From: HGM04593 sp045644465
GTDB taxonomy: Bacteria > Bacteroidota > Bacteroidia > Bacteroidales > Bacteroidaceae
Assembly (NCBI GenBank): GCA_045644465.1
Contig: JAZRGV010000016.1
Coordinates: forward strand, 1 to 5,206
Length of the DNA stretch: 5,206 nt
Direction of reading: 5' to 3'
Below are positions 1-5,107 of this stretch, piece after piece. The translations under genes were made by a program, and so were the position numbers. The first letter of the stretch is position 1. Every line of letters starts with the position of its first letter. A model generated the notes under the pieces. The model saw only the letters and a program-made list of their open reading frames with translations, did no database searches and was not told the origin of the DNA.

Positions 1-54
1 TGCCCTAACAAACGCGACAAACAATGTAGGGACACGGCATGCCGTGTCCGAAAC
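1..54. repeat. 54-bp direct repeat, copy 1 (palindromic, REP-like)
   Basis: Positions 1-54 are identical to 88-141, giving an 87-bp period with a 33-bp A-rich spacer (55-87). Each copy starts with CCCTAAC, continues through an A-rich stretch to TGTAGGG, then runs into a perfect 20-bp palindrome (30-49, GGACACGGCATGCCGTGTCC), and ends CGAAAC. The CCCTA and TAGGG ends are themselves inverted, so a larger folded structure is possible. The copy starts exactly at the window edge, so the repeat unit may extend further left and more copies may lie upstream. It resembles intergenic palindromic repeats scattered in many bacterial genomes; that class assignment is inference. Confidence 0.9.
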
Positions 55-87
55 AACAAAACATCGCAAAAACAAGGCAAACAGTAC

Positions 88-141
88 TGCCCTAACAAAC
101 GCGACAAACAATGTAGGGACACGGCATGCCGTGTCCGAAAC
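88..141. repeat. 54-bp direct repeat, copy 2 (palindromic, REP-like)
   Basis: Exact second copy of 1-54, with its 20-bp palindrome at 117-136. It ends 19 bp before the leuB start codon at 161, so a transcript entering from upstream would carry a strong GC-rich hairpin just ahead of the leuB initiation region. Such a structure could act as a processing or stability element between cistrons. It is not a typical terminator, because the palindrome is followed by CGAAAC rather than a T-run. Confidence 0.9.
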
Positions 142-160
142 TATTAAACAAACAAAAAAA

Positions 161-1228
161 ATGAAAAATATAAAAATTGCCGTACTTCCCGGTGACGGAA
201 TAGGACCGGAGATTGTGGCGCAGGCTGTAAAAGCCGTAGATGCAGTAGCTGTAAAGTTTGGATACGAGGTAACATATACACATGCCCTTGTGGGCGCTTG
301 TGCCATTGACGCGACAGGTAACCCCTACCCCGATGAGACACATCAGGCATGTATGGAAGCCGACGCTGTGTTGTTCGGCGCCATAGGTGATCCACGTTTC
401 GACAACAACCCCGAGGCTAAAGTACGCCCCGAACAGGGATTGCTTGCAATGCGTAAGAAATTGGGACTTTATGCAAACTTGCGCCCAGTGAACACATTCG
501 AGTCGCTACTCCACCGTTCGCCATTGCGTTACGACCTTGTAGAAGGTGCCGACTTCATCTGCGTGCGCGAACTTACAGGCGGACTCTACTTTGGTCGCCC
601 GCAAGGACGCTCCGAGGACGGCAACACAGCATACGACACCTGTGTATATTCACGCGAGGAGATTGAACGTATATGCCGTTTGGGATTCGAGTATGCCGGC
701 AAGCGCAGAGGAAAGCTCACCGTTGTTGACAAGGCAAACGTACTTGCAACATCACGCCTGTGGCGCGAGACAGCCAAAGCTATGGAAAAGGATTATCCTA
801 ATGTTGAGGTAGAATATATGTTCGTTGACAATGCCGCAATGAAGATTATCCAGCAGCCAAAATACTTTGATGTAATGGTGACAGAGAATATGTTCGGTGA
901 CATACTCACCGACGAGGCAAGCGTAATCACCGGCTCATTGGGACTGTTGCCATCGGCATCGATAGGTACAGGAACATCCCTGTTCGAGCCAATCCACGGC
1001 TCATATCCACAGGCAGCAGGCAAGAACATCGCCAACCCTATAGCAACCATTCTTTCAGCAGCAATGATGTTTGAATACGCCTTTGCCGACATGGAAGCCG
1101 GCGCGGCAATACGCAAGGCGGTAAATCTTTCCATCGAACATAATGTAGTTACCGAGGACATCGCCCCCGAAGGCATAAAACCATCGACAACAACCGAAGT
1201 TGGAGATTTCATTGCAAGGAATATCTAA
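161..1228 (+). CDS. leuB: 3-isopropylmalate dehydrogenase (LeuB)
   Basis: Third step of leucine synthesis: NAD-dependent oxidation of (2R,3S)-3-isopropylmalate, which decarboxylates to 4-methyl-2-oxopentanoate. The family is cytosolic, dimeric and needs Mg2+ or Mn2+. The 355-residue product has the expected family length. Visible landmarks: N-terminal GDGIGPE (11-17); substrate-binding arginines R98 and R108 in LLAMRKKLGLYANLRP; RELTGGLYFG with R136 and Y143; K191 in VDKANVL; D223 in FVDNAAM; metal-binding D247 and D251 in NMFGDILTDE; and the nucleotide loop FEPIHGSYPQAAGKNIANP (275-293). The ATG at 161 is chosen because MKNIKIAVLPGDG is the normal family start. An in-frame GTG at 44 would add 39 polar residues encoded by the repeats. 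No Shine-Dalgarno is seen, only an A-rich leader, which is usual for Bacteroidota. No promoter was found in 1-160, so it is probably transcribed with upstream leu genes outside the window. One oddity is Q284 where many homologues have Asp. Confidence 0.96.
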   Translation: MKNIKIAVLPGDGIGPEIVAQAVKAVDAVAVKFGYEVTYTHALVGACAIDATGNPYPDETHQACMEADAVLFGAIGDPRFDNNPEAKVRPEQGLLAMRKKLGLYANLRPVNTFESLLHRSPLRYDLVEGADFICVRELTGGLYFGRPQGRSEDGNTAYDTCVYSREEIERICRLGFEYAGKRRGKLTVVDKANVLATSRLWRETAKAMEKDYPNVEVEYMFVDNAAMKIIQQPKYFDVMVTENMFGDILTDEASVITGSLGLLPSASIGTGTSLFEPIHGSYPQAAGKNIANPIATILSAAMMFEYAFADMEAGAAIRKAVNLSIEHNVVTEDIAPEGIKPSTTTEVGDFIARNI

Positions 1229-1230
1229 AT

Positions 1231-1262
1231 AAAAACGGTGTCGCTCACGCGACACCGTTTTT
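1231..1262 (+). terminator. leuB intrinsic terminator, probably bidirectional
   Basis: A perfect 14-bp stem (AAAAACGGTGTCGC at 1231-1244 and its complement at 1249-1262) closes a 4-nt TCAC loop and starts 2 bp after the leuB stop. The right arm ends in five T residues, as expected for a Rho-independent terminator on the plus strand. The left arm starts with five A residues and is preceded by further A/T, so the minus-strand RNA also ends in a U-tract. It can therefore also stop transcripts from the convergent glnN gene, whose stop codon is 114 bp away. No better glnN terminator is visible in between. Confidence 0.9.
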
Positions 1263-1376
1263 GTCTTGAGGTTTGAATATAAAGAGCTATTTTTATTGCG
1301 AAGCCCGAAAAAGCGCAGTTTAGTTGAAGTAAATAAGCATATTAAGGGCGAGCGTAACACTTTTTAGCCAAACTCA

Positions 1377-3560
1377 TTATACTATAAACAGCAATTCCCT
1401 GTACTTTGGCAAGGTCCAAAGTTCGTTATCTACAACAAGCTCGAGCTGGTCGATGTGATAACGTATGGATTCGAGCATCGGGGCTACGGTGTCGTGATAT
1501 GCTATTGCTTTCTCACGTTCGCTGGCGATGCGGTTGGCAACCTTGCGACGCTCTACCATATCATCAACCAAGCGACGAATCTCGGCAACATGCTGTGCCA
1601 TCTGTTTCACAAGGTCGATATTCTCGGCCGACAGGCGGTCACCCTCTTCCTTGCCAATAACCTGCTCCATCTTAATTACATTGTCAAGCAACGAACTCTG
1701 ATACTTTGTTGCAGTAGGAATGATATGATTCAATGCGAGGTCGCCAAGCACACGCGCCTCAATCTGAATCTTCTTTGTGTACATCTCCCACTTTATTTCG
1801 TTGCGCGCACGAAGTTCTGTTTCGGTCATAACCTCCATATCGCGGAACATCTCAACACTCTCCTTGTCGAGATAACGGTCAAAAACAATTGGTGCGCTTG
1901 CCTCGCAGTCGAGACCGCGACGCTCTGCTTCGCGTTTCCACTCGTCGCTGTAGCCGTTACCGTCGAAACGGATTGGTTTGCTGTACTTGATGTATTTGCG
2001 TATAATCTTTACAAGAGCATCCTCTTTTGCTACACCCTTTTCAATCAATTCATCAACCTCGCGTTTGAAAATGGTGAGCTGTTCTGCCATAGCCGTGTTG
2101 AGAGCAATCATTGCCGAAGCGCAGTTTGCCTCGGAACCTACAGCACGGAACTCAAAGCGGTTACCGGTGAAGGCAAAAGGCGAAGTACGGTTACGGTCGG
2201 TATTGTCAATCATAAGCTCCGGAATTGAAGGAATATTCAATCGCAGCTCGCGTTTGCTCAATATTTTCACTACATCATCGGTGGTCTCCATATGGTCGAG
2301 TACCGATGAGAGATGCGAACCTAGGAAACTTGATATGATTGCAGGAGGTGCTTCGGCAGCTCCCAATCGATGCGAGTTGGCTGCCGACATTATACTTGCC
2401 TTGAGCAAGCCATTGTGACGATATATTGCAGCAAGAGTGTTTACCACAAAAGTGATAAAACGCAGGTTGTCCTTATCGTTCTTTCCCGGAGCCATAAGAA
2501 GCACGCCTGTATCTGTACCGAGCGACCAGTTGTTATGCTTACCCGAGCCATTAACACCTTTGAATGGTTTTTCGTGCAACAGAACGCGGAAACCATGACG
2601 ACGTGCAACCTCTTTCATAAGTGCCATAATAAGCATGTTATGGTCAACGGCAAGGTTACACTCCTCATATATTGGAGCTAGCTCAAACTGATTTGGAGCA
2701 GCCTCGTTGTGGCAGGTCTTGGCAGGAATACCAAGTTTCATAGCCTCAATCTCAAGTTCCTTCATGAACGCAGCCACGCGCTTTGGAATAGAACCGAAAT
2801 AGTGATCCTCGAGCTGCTGGTTCTTTGCGCTGTCATGCCCCATAAGAGTGCGACCCGTAAGCAACAGGTCTGGACGTGCAAGCAACATACCCTCATCGAC
2901 AAGGAAATACTCCTGTTCCCAACCAAGATATGTTGTAACTTTTTTTACATTCTTGTCGAAATAACGGCAAACATCGGTTGCTGCCTTATCAACAGCACGC
3001 AACGACTTGAGCAACGGCGCTTTATAGTCGAGTGCTTCACCTGTGTATGATATAAACACTGTGGGAACACACAGTGTATCGTCGATAAGAAAAGCAGGTG
3101 ATGTGGGGTCCCATGCACTATATCCACGAGCCTCAAAGGTGCTTCGTATGCCACCGTTGGGGAATGACGAAGCATCGGGTTCCTGCTGAACAAGTAGTTT
3201 GCCCGAGAACTCCTCTATTATACCACCCTTACCATCGTGCTCAATAAAAGCATCGTGCTTCTCTGCTGTAGTTTCTGTCAACGGGTGAAACCAGTGGGTG
3301 TAGTGTGTTGCACCATTCTCCACTGCCCAACGTTTCATACCTTCAGCTACGCTGTCAGCTATGGAACTGTCAAGCGGAGCATCGTTGTCAATAACATCGA
3401 TGAGTTTGTTGTATACCTCTTTAGAAAGGTATTTGAACATCTTCTCGCGGTTAAAAACCTTTACTCCATAATACTCCGACGGACGTAGTTCGCAATCGGG
3501 CACCTCTACAGCCTTTTTTCCAAAAGCGGCAGATATTACTTCGAATCGTAGTTTTGACAT
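1377..3560 (-). CDS. glnN: Glutamine synthetase type III (GSIII)
   Basis: ATP-dependent condensation of glutamate and ammonia to glutamine, the entry point for ammonium assimilation in the cytosol. The 727-residue length matches GSIII (roughly 700-730 residues) and is far longer than types I and II (about 350-470). An N-terminal GSIII-specific region (about 1-175) is followed by the catalytic domain and then by a long helical, charged C-terminal extension (about 560-727). Active-site landmarks: WEQEYFLVD (214-222, metal-binding glutamates), HNEAAPNQFELAP (284-296), NGSGKHNNWS (337-346, the GSIII version of the GS nucleotide signature), NRTSPFAF (457-464) and NRFEFRAVGSEAN (467-479). Characterised GSIII enzymes, such as that of Bacteroides fragilis, are dodecamers of two hexameric rings. 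No type I adenylylation site is recognised. The ATG at 3558-3560 begins a normal GSIII N-terminus (MSKLRFEVISAAFG). The gene faces leuB and is monocistronic as far as can be seen. Nitrogen control is likely from the role but is not shown by the sequence. Confidence 0.97.
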   Translation of the reverse strand: MSKLRFEVISAAFGKKAVEVPDCELRPSEYYGVKVFNREKMFKYLSKEVYNKLIDVIDNDAPLDSSIADSVAEGMKRWAVENGATHYTHWFHPLTETTAEKHDAFIEHDGKGGIIEEFSGKLLVQQEPDASSFPNGGIRSTFEARGYSAWDPTSPAFLIDDTLCVPTVFISYTGEALDYKAPLLKSLRAVDKAATDVCRYFDKNVKKVTTYLGWEQEYFLVDEGMLLARPDLLLTGRTLMGHDSAKNQQLEDHYFGSIPKRVAAFMKELEIEAMKLGIPAKTCHNEAAPNQFELAPIYEECNLAVDHNMLIMALMKEVARRHGFRVLLHEKPFKGVNGSGKHNNWSLGTDTGVLLMAPGKNDKDNLRFITFVVNTLAAIYRHNGLLKASIMSAANSHRLGAAEAPPAIISSFLGSHLSSVLDHMETTDDVVKILSKRELRLNIPSIPELMIDNTDRNRTSPFAFTGNRFEFRAVGSEANCASAMIALNTAMAEQLTIFKREVDELIEKGVAKEDALVKIIRKYIKYSKPIRFDGNGYSDEWKREAERRGLDCEASAPIVFDRYLDKESVEMFRDMEVMTETELRARNEIKWEMYTKKIQIEARVLGDLALNHIIPTATKYQSSLLDNVIKMEQVIGKEEGDRLSAENIDLVKQMAQHVAEIRRLVDDMVERRKVANRIASEREKAIAYHDTVAPMLESIRYHIDQLELVVDNELWTLPKYRELLFIV

Positions 3561-3569
3561 TATATTGTG

Positions 3570-3623
3570 GTTTTGTAAATTTTATAAAACAAATGTAAAC
3601 AAACCGTTTTGTTGACGTTTTGT
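3570..3623 (-). promoter_or_regulatory. Repeats in the glnN leader, possible operator or RNA structure
   Basis: Between the predicted glnN start site and the ATG lie two kinds of repeat. The first is a direct repeat CGTTTTGT at 3605-3612 and 3616-3623, spaced 11 bp, about one helical turn. The second is an imperfect inverted repeat at 3570-3590, with arms GTTTTGTAAA and TTTATAAAAC around a single T (9 of 10 pairs). A third TTTTGT copy lies within the inverted repeat. This arrangement could bind a regulator or fold in the leader RNA. No known binding site is recognised, and AT-rich DNA produces such repeats by chance fairly often. Confidence 0.25.
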
Positions 3624-3641
3624 AAAGGAACAAAAACAAAG

Positions 3642-3672
3642 CAAATATAACATCCACACCGGAAAAAGCAAA
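3642..3672 (-). promoter_or_regulatory. glnN promoter, Bacteroidota -33/-7 type
   Basis: Read on the minus strand, TTTG (3669-3672) is followed after exactly 19 nt by TATATTTG (3642-3649). This matches the Bacteroidota housekeeping sigma consensus of a -33 TTTG and a -7 TAnnTTTG. The start site would fall near 3635, giving an untranslated leader of about 75 nt before the ATG at 3560. A second -7-like match (TACATTTG, 3590-3597) lies closer to the gene but has no TTTG at the right distance. Confidence 0.65.
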
Positions 3673-3953
3673 GAACTTTTCAAAAAAGAGAAGACATTTT
3701 AAGCAACTTTTTAGAAAGAATAGTTCCATTTTTAAGAAAAAGACTCAAAAATGAGTACAAAAATAGAAAAAGCAATCGTTTTTAGAAAATATGCGCAAAA
3801 CATAAGCCAAAACACTTTGCAAGCAAAACAAGCACTTTAGTTACAAATTGCAACTAAAAAAACAGATCAATGCAAAAAACATAAGAGAGAGGTACTAAAG
3901 CCTATAATATATATTGCAACCCCATAATACAAGAGATAAAATCTCCACAGAAT
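3673..3953. other. AT-rich intergenic region with no gene
   Basis: Together with the glnN promoter and leader (3561-3672), this forms a 393-bp gap between glnN and the DUF454 gene. It is strongly A-rich on the plus strand, with many A-runs. No convincing coding sequence, tRNA or known riboswitch is seen. Two structures stand out: a 23-bp near-palindrome at 3836-3858, and a hairpin at 3934-3959 that overlaps the DUF454 stop codon. A lone TATTTTTG (-7-like, minus strand, 3758-3765) has no partner TTTG at the expected distance. Confidence 0.6.
3836..3858. repeat. 23-bp near-palindrome
   Basis: TTTAGTTACAA and TTGCAACTAAA flank a single A, and 10 of the 11 arm positions are complementary. With a 1-nt centre it cannot form a normal RNA hairpin without opening inner pairs, and no T-run follows on either strand, so a dimeric-protein binding site is more likely than a terminator. 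It lies about 165 bp upstream of the glnN -33 element and about 95 bp past the DUF454 stop. No regulator is recognised. Confidence 0.5.
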
Positions 3954-3959
3954 TTATCT
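3934..3959 (-). terminator. Weak candidate terminator of the DUF454 gene
   Basis: The arms AGATAAAATCT (3934-3944) and AGAATTTATCT (3949-3959) pair at 10 of 11 positions around a CCAC loop. On the minus strand the hairpin spans the DUF454 stop codon (3954-3956). What follows is CTTGTATT rather than a clean U-run, and the stem is AT-rich, so termination would be weak. Confidence 0.3.
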
Positions 3960-4316
3960 TTTCAATGTTTTATAATGCAGAATATGGACGGTAACGCCCA
4001 TAGCAATGGCAACAAAGAGGGCGCTCATCCACCACTTGTGCGCTACAAACAGAGCGCAATAAAGAAGAGTAACCCACACAAGACTTACCGAAATAACCTT
4101 TACACGCAATGGAATGGCTTTATGTTCTTTGAAGTTGCGTATGTATTCTCCAAGATAGGGATGTGCCAACAACCAATTGTACAAATCTCTGTTGCTTCGA
4201 AGAAAAAGCGTTGCCGACAACAATAAAAACGGAGTAGTAGGCAATACAGGAAGAAAAATTCCAATAACACCCAACACAAGTGAGAAGAGACCTAAAACAA
4301 CAAGTATAATTTTCAT
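3954..4316 (-). CDS. DUF454/YbaN-family inner membrane protein
   Basis: A 120-residue membrane protein of unknown function. The family signature is clear: GVIGIFLPVLPTTPFLLLSA (16-35) with the PTTPF core, followed by a basic, aromatic soluble stretch with NWLLAHPYLGEYIRNF (47-62) and KAIPLRVK. Hydrophobic segments lie at about 3-23 and 27-38 (possibly a re-entrant pair around the LPTTPF turn), 74-91 and 95-113. The length matches the family (about 115-130 residues). The ATG at 4314-4316 sits about 14 nt downstream of a predicted start site, and no alternative start is nearer the conserved motif. It is on the same strand as glnN but 393 bp away with its own promoter, so it is not obviously co-transcribed. 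Family members have no established biochemical role, and the neighbours suggest none. Confidence 0.9.
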   Translation of the reverse strand: MKIILVVLGLFSLVLGVIGIFLPVLPTTPFLLLSATLFLRSNRDLYNWLLAHPYLGEYIRNFKEHKAIPLRVKVISVSLVWVTLLYCALFVAHKWWMSALFVAIAMGVTVHILHYKTLKR

Positions 4317-4335
4317 ACAACACTCAAAATCAATG

Positions 4336-4366
4336 CAAATTTACTTAAAATAGCCCCTCGTTCAAA
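4336..4366 (-). promoter_or_regulatory. DUF454-gene promoter, Bacteroidota -33/-7 type
   Basis: On the minus strand, TTTG (4363-4366) and TAAATTTG (4336-4343) are separated by 19 nt, the same spacing as in the glnN promoter. Transcription would start near 4330, leaving a leader of about 14 nt before the ATG at 4316. An imperfect inverted repeat (TAGCCCCT at 4351-4358 against AGGGAGCTA at 4372-4380, one bulged A) straddles the -33 element and could be an operator, although no regulator is recognised. Confidence 0.65.
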
Positions 4367-4426
4367 AAAATAGGGAGCTACAAGCGCATTTTTTTATCAA
4401 AAAAAATTTTTTCTTATATTTTTTTG

Positions 4427-4434
4427 TATCTTGC
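4427..4434 (+). promoter_or_regulatory. Possible -7 element for the secreted-protein gene
   Basis: TATCTTGC resembles the Bacteroidota -7 element TAnnTTTG with one T missing, and sits about 47 bp ahead of the ATG at 4481. The expected -33 TTTG is absent; that position falls in an A8T6 tract (4399-4412). Flanking T7 runs at 4389-4395 and 4419-4425 make the upstream DNA extremely AT-rich and probably curved, which might compensate. This is the best promoter candidate in the gap but a weak one. Confidence 0.3.
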
Positions 4435-4480
4435 AAAAGAATAAAGATAAAACTACTAACAATTTCAAAAACCTAAAATT

Positions 4481-5044
4481 ATGAAAAATCCGGTTAACAA
4501 AGCACAAAGCCGGAGAGATATCTCCTCTTTGTCAAAGGGTAGAGTTTTGCAAATATTCAAAAAAGTTTTACTCATTTTCGGATTTGCACTCTTTTGTGGT
4601 ACAATAACTGCACATGCACAGACTAACAAAAAGAATCCACTGATGGGCTTATGGCAGTATGCCGACGAGGTAACACTTGCCGACGGCCAAAAAAGCTACA
4701 TAGGCAAACAGATATACAAAACCATTACCACCGACAATCGTTATTTCGTGGTACTTGGCATTGATATACCATTAAAGGAAGCCGACAGCGAAACTACAAA
4801 TATGAGTACTGTAACATTCATAACGCAAGAGGGTGAAATTGAATTTACATCAGACAACACATATTTGGAATATATCAACAAGCACTATCTCGACAAGAGC
4901 CTCAACAACACCATCTCAAACCTGCGTTTCGAGTTCAACGAAAAAAATCCGAACATCCTTTATGTCGAATACAATCTCGGAAGCAACGATGATGGAAATT
5001 GGGTTAAAGAAGTTTGGATAAGAGTAATGCCTTACGGACTATGA
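4481..5044 (+). CDS. Secreted DUF4488-like protein of unknown function
   Basis: A 187-residue protein with an export signal. A basic n-region is followed by the hydrophobic stretch VLLIFGFALFCGTITAHA (29-46) and a likely signal peptidase I site, AHA|QT, after residue 46. The n-region of 28 residues is unusually long, but no later Met allows a normal signal, so the ATG at 4481 is kept. A cysteine (C39) lies inside the hydrophobic core rather than in a convincing lipobox, so a soluble periplasmic or exported product is favoured. The mature part (about 140 residues) looks like a small beta-rich domain: NPLMGLWQYADEV (52-64) near the start, SDNTYLEYI (124-132) in the middle and NWVKEVWIRV (173-182) near the end. 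The order G-x-W-Q, S-D-x-T-Y, W...W-x-R-V recalls the Bacteroidota DUF4488 lipocalin-like proteins; this is recognition by eye, not a search. It appears complete at its C-terminus. An insertion sequence begins 24 bp after the stop. Confidence 0.8.
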   Translation: MKNPVNKAQSRRDISSLSKGRVLQIFKKVLLIFGFALFCGTITAHAQTNKKNPLMGLWQYADEVTLADGQKSYIGKQIYKTITTDNRYFVVLGIDIPLKEADSETTNMSTVTFITQEGEIEFTSDNTYLEYINKHYLDKSLNNTISNLRFEFNEKNPNILYVEYNLGSNDDGNWVKEVWIRVMPYGL

Positions 5045-5048
5045 TACG

Positions 5049-5066
5049 ATAAAAAAACGGTGACCA
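5049..5066 (+). terminator. Possible left half of a terminator cut by the insertion sequence
   Basis: Just after the secreted-protein stop the sequence reads A7 then CGGTGACC, like the left arm of the intact leuB terminator (AAAAACGGTG). No matching GGTCACCG plus T-run follows. Instead the insertion-sequence end begins at about 5068. This fits an insertion into the terminator loop or right arm, which would place the other arm beyond the far end of the element outside this window. Confidence 0.3.
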
Positions 5067-5107
5067 TTGATCTGACCCCAAAAAGTTGGACGGATTAATA
5101 AATAAAT

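Noticed and set aside
1..141. Possible CRISPR array (two repeats and a 33-bp spacer)
   Set aside because: The 54-bp repeats with a 20-bp perfect internal palindrome are too long, only one spacer is visible, and no cas gene is present. A REP-like repeat fits better.
44..160. N-terminal extension of LeuB from the GTG at 44
   Set aside because: It is encoded by repeat DNA, has no family counterpart, and the ATG at 161 gives a canonical 355-residue LeuB. It is mentioned only as an annotation trap.
793..1212. Open frame of 139 codons on the minus strand inside leuB
   Set aside because: Antisense shadow of conserved leuB sequence with no protein-like features of its own.
1296..1316. Possible separate glnN terminator (TGCGAAGCCC...AGCGCA)
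   Set aside because: Only about 3-4 terminal bases pair and no clean U-run follows on the minus strand. The symmetrical hairpin at 1231-1262 is far stronger.
1455..2228. Open frame of 257 codons on the plus strand, antisense to glnN
   Set aside because: It lies wholly inside an unmistakable glnN, has a Cys/His/Leu-rich composition typical of an antisense shadow, and has no recognisable domain or promoter.
3590..3597. Second glnN -7 element (TACATTTG on the minus strand)
   Set aside because: It matches TAnnTTTG but has no TTTG 19-21 nt upstream. The pair at 3642-3672 is complete.
3451..3729. Open frame of 92 codons on the minus strand across the glnN start and promoter
   Set aside because: It overlaps the glnN N-terminus out of frame and covers the promoter. 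Its Phe/Leu/Lys-rich composition follows from A/T-rich DNA.
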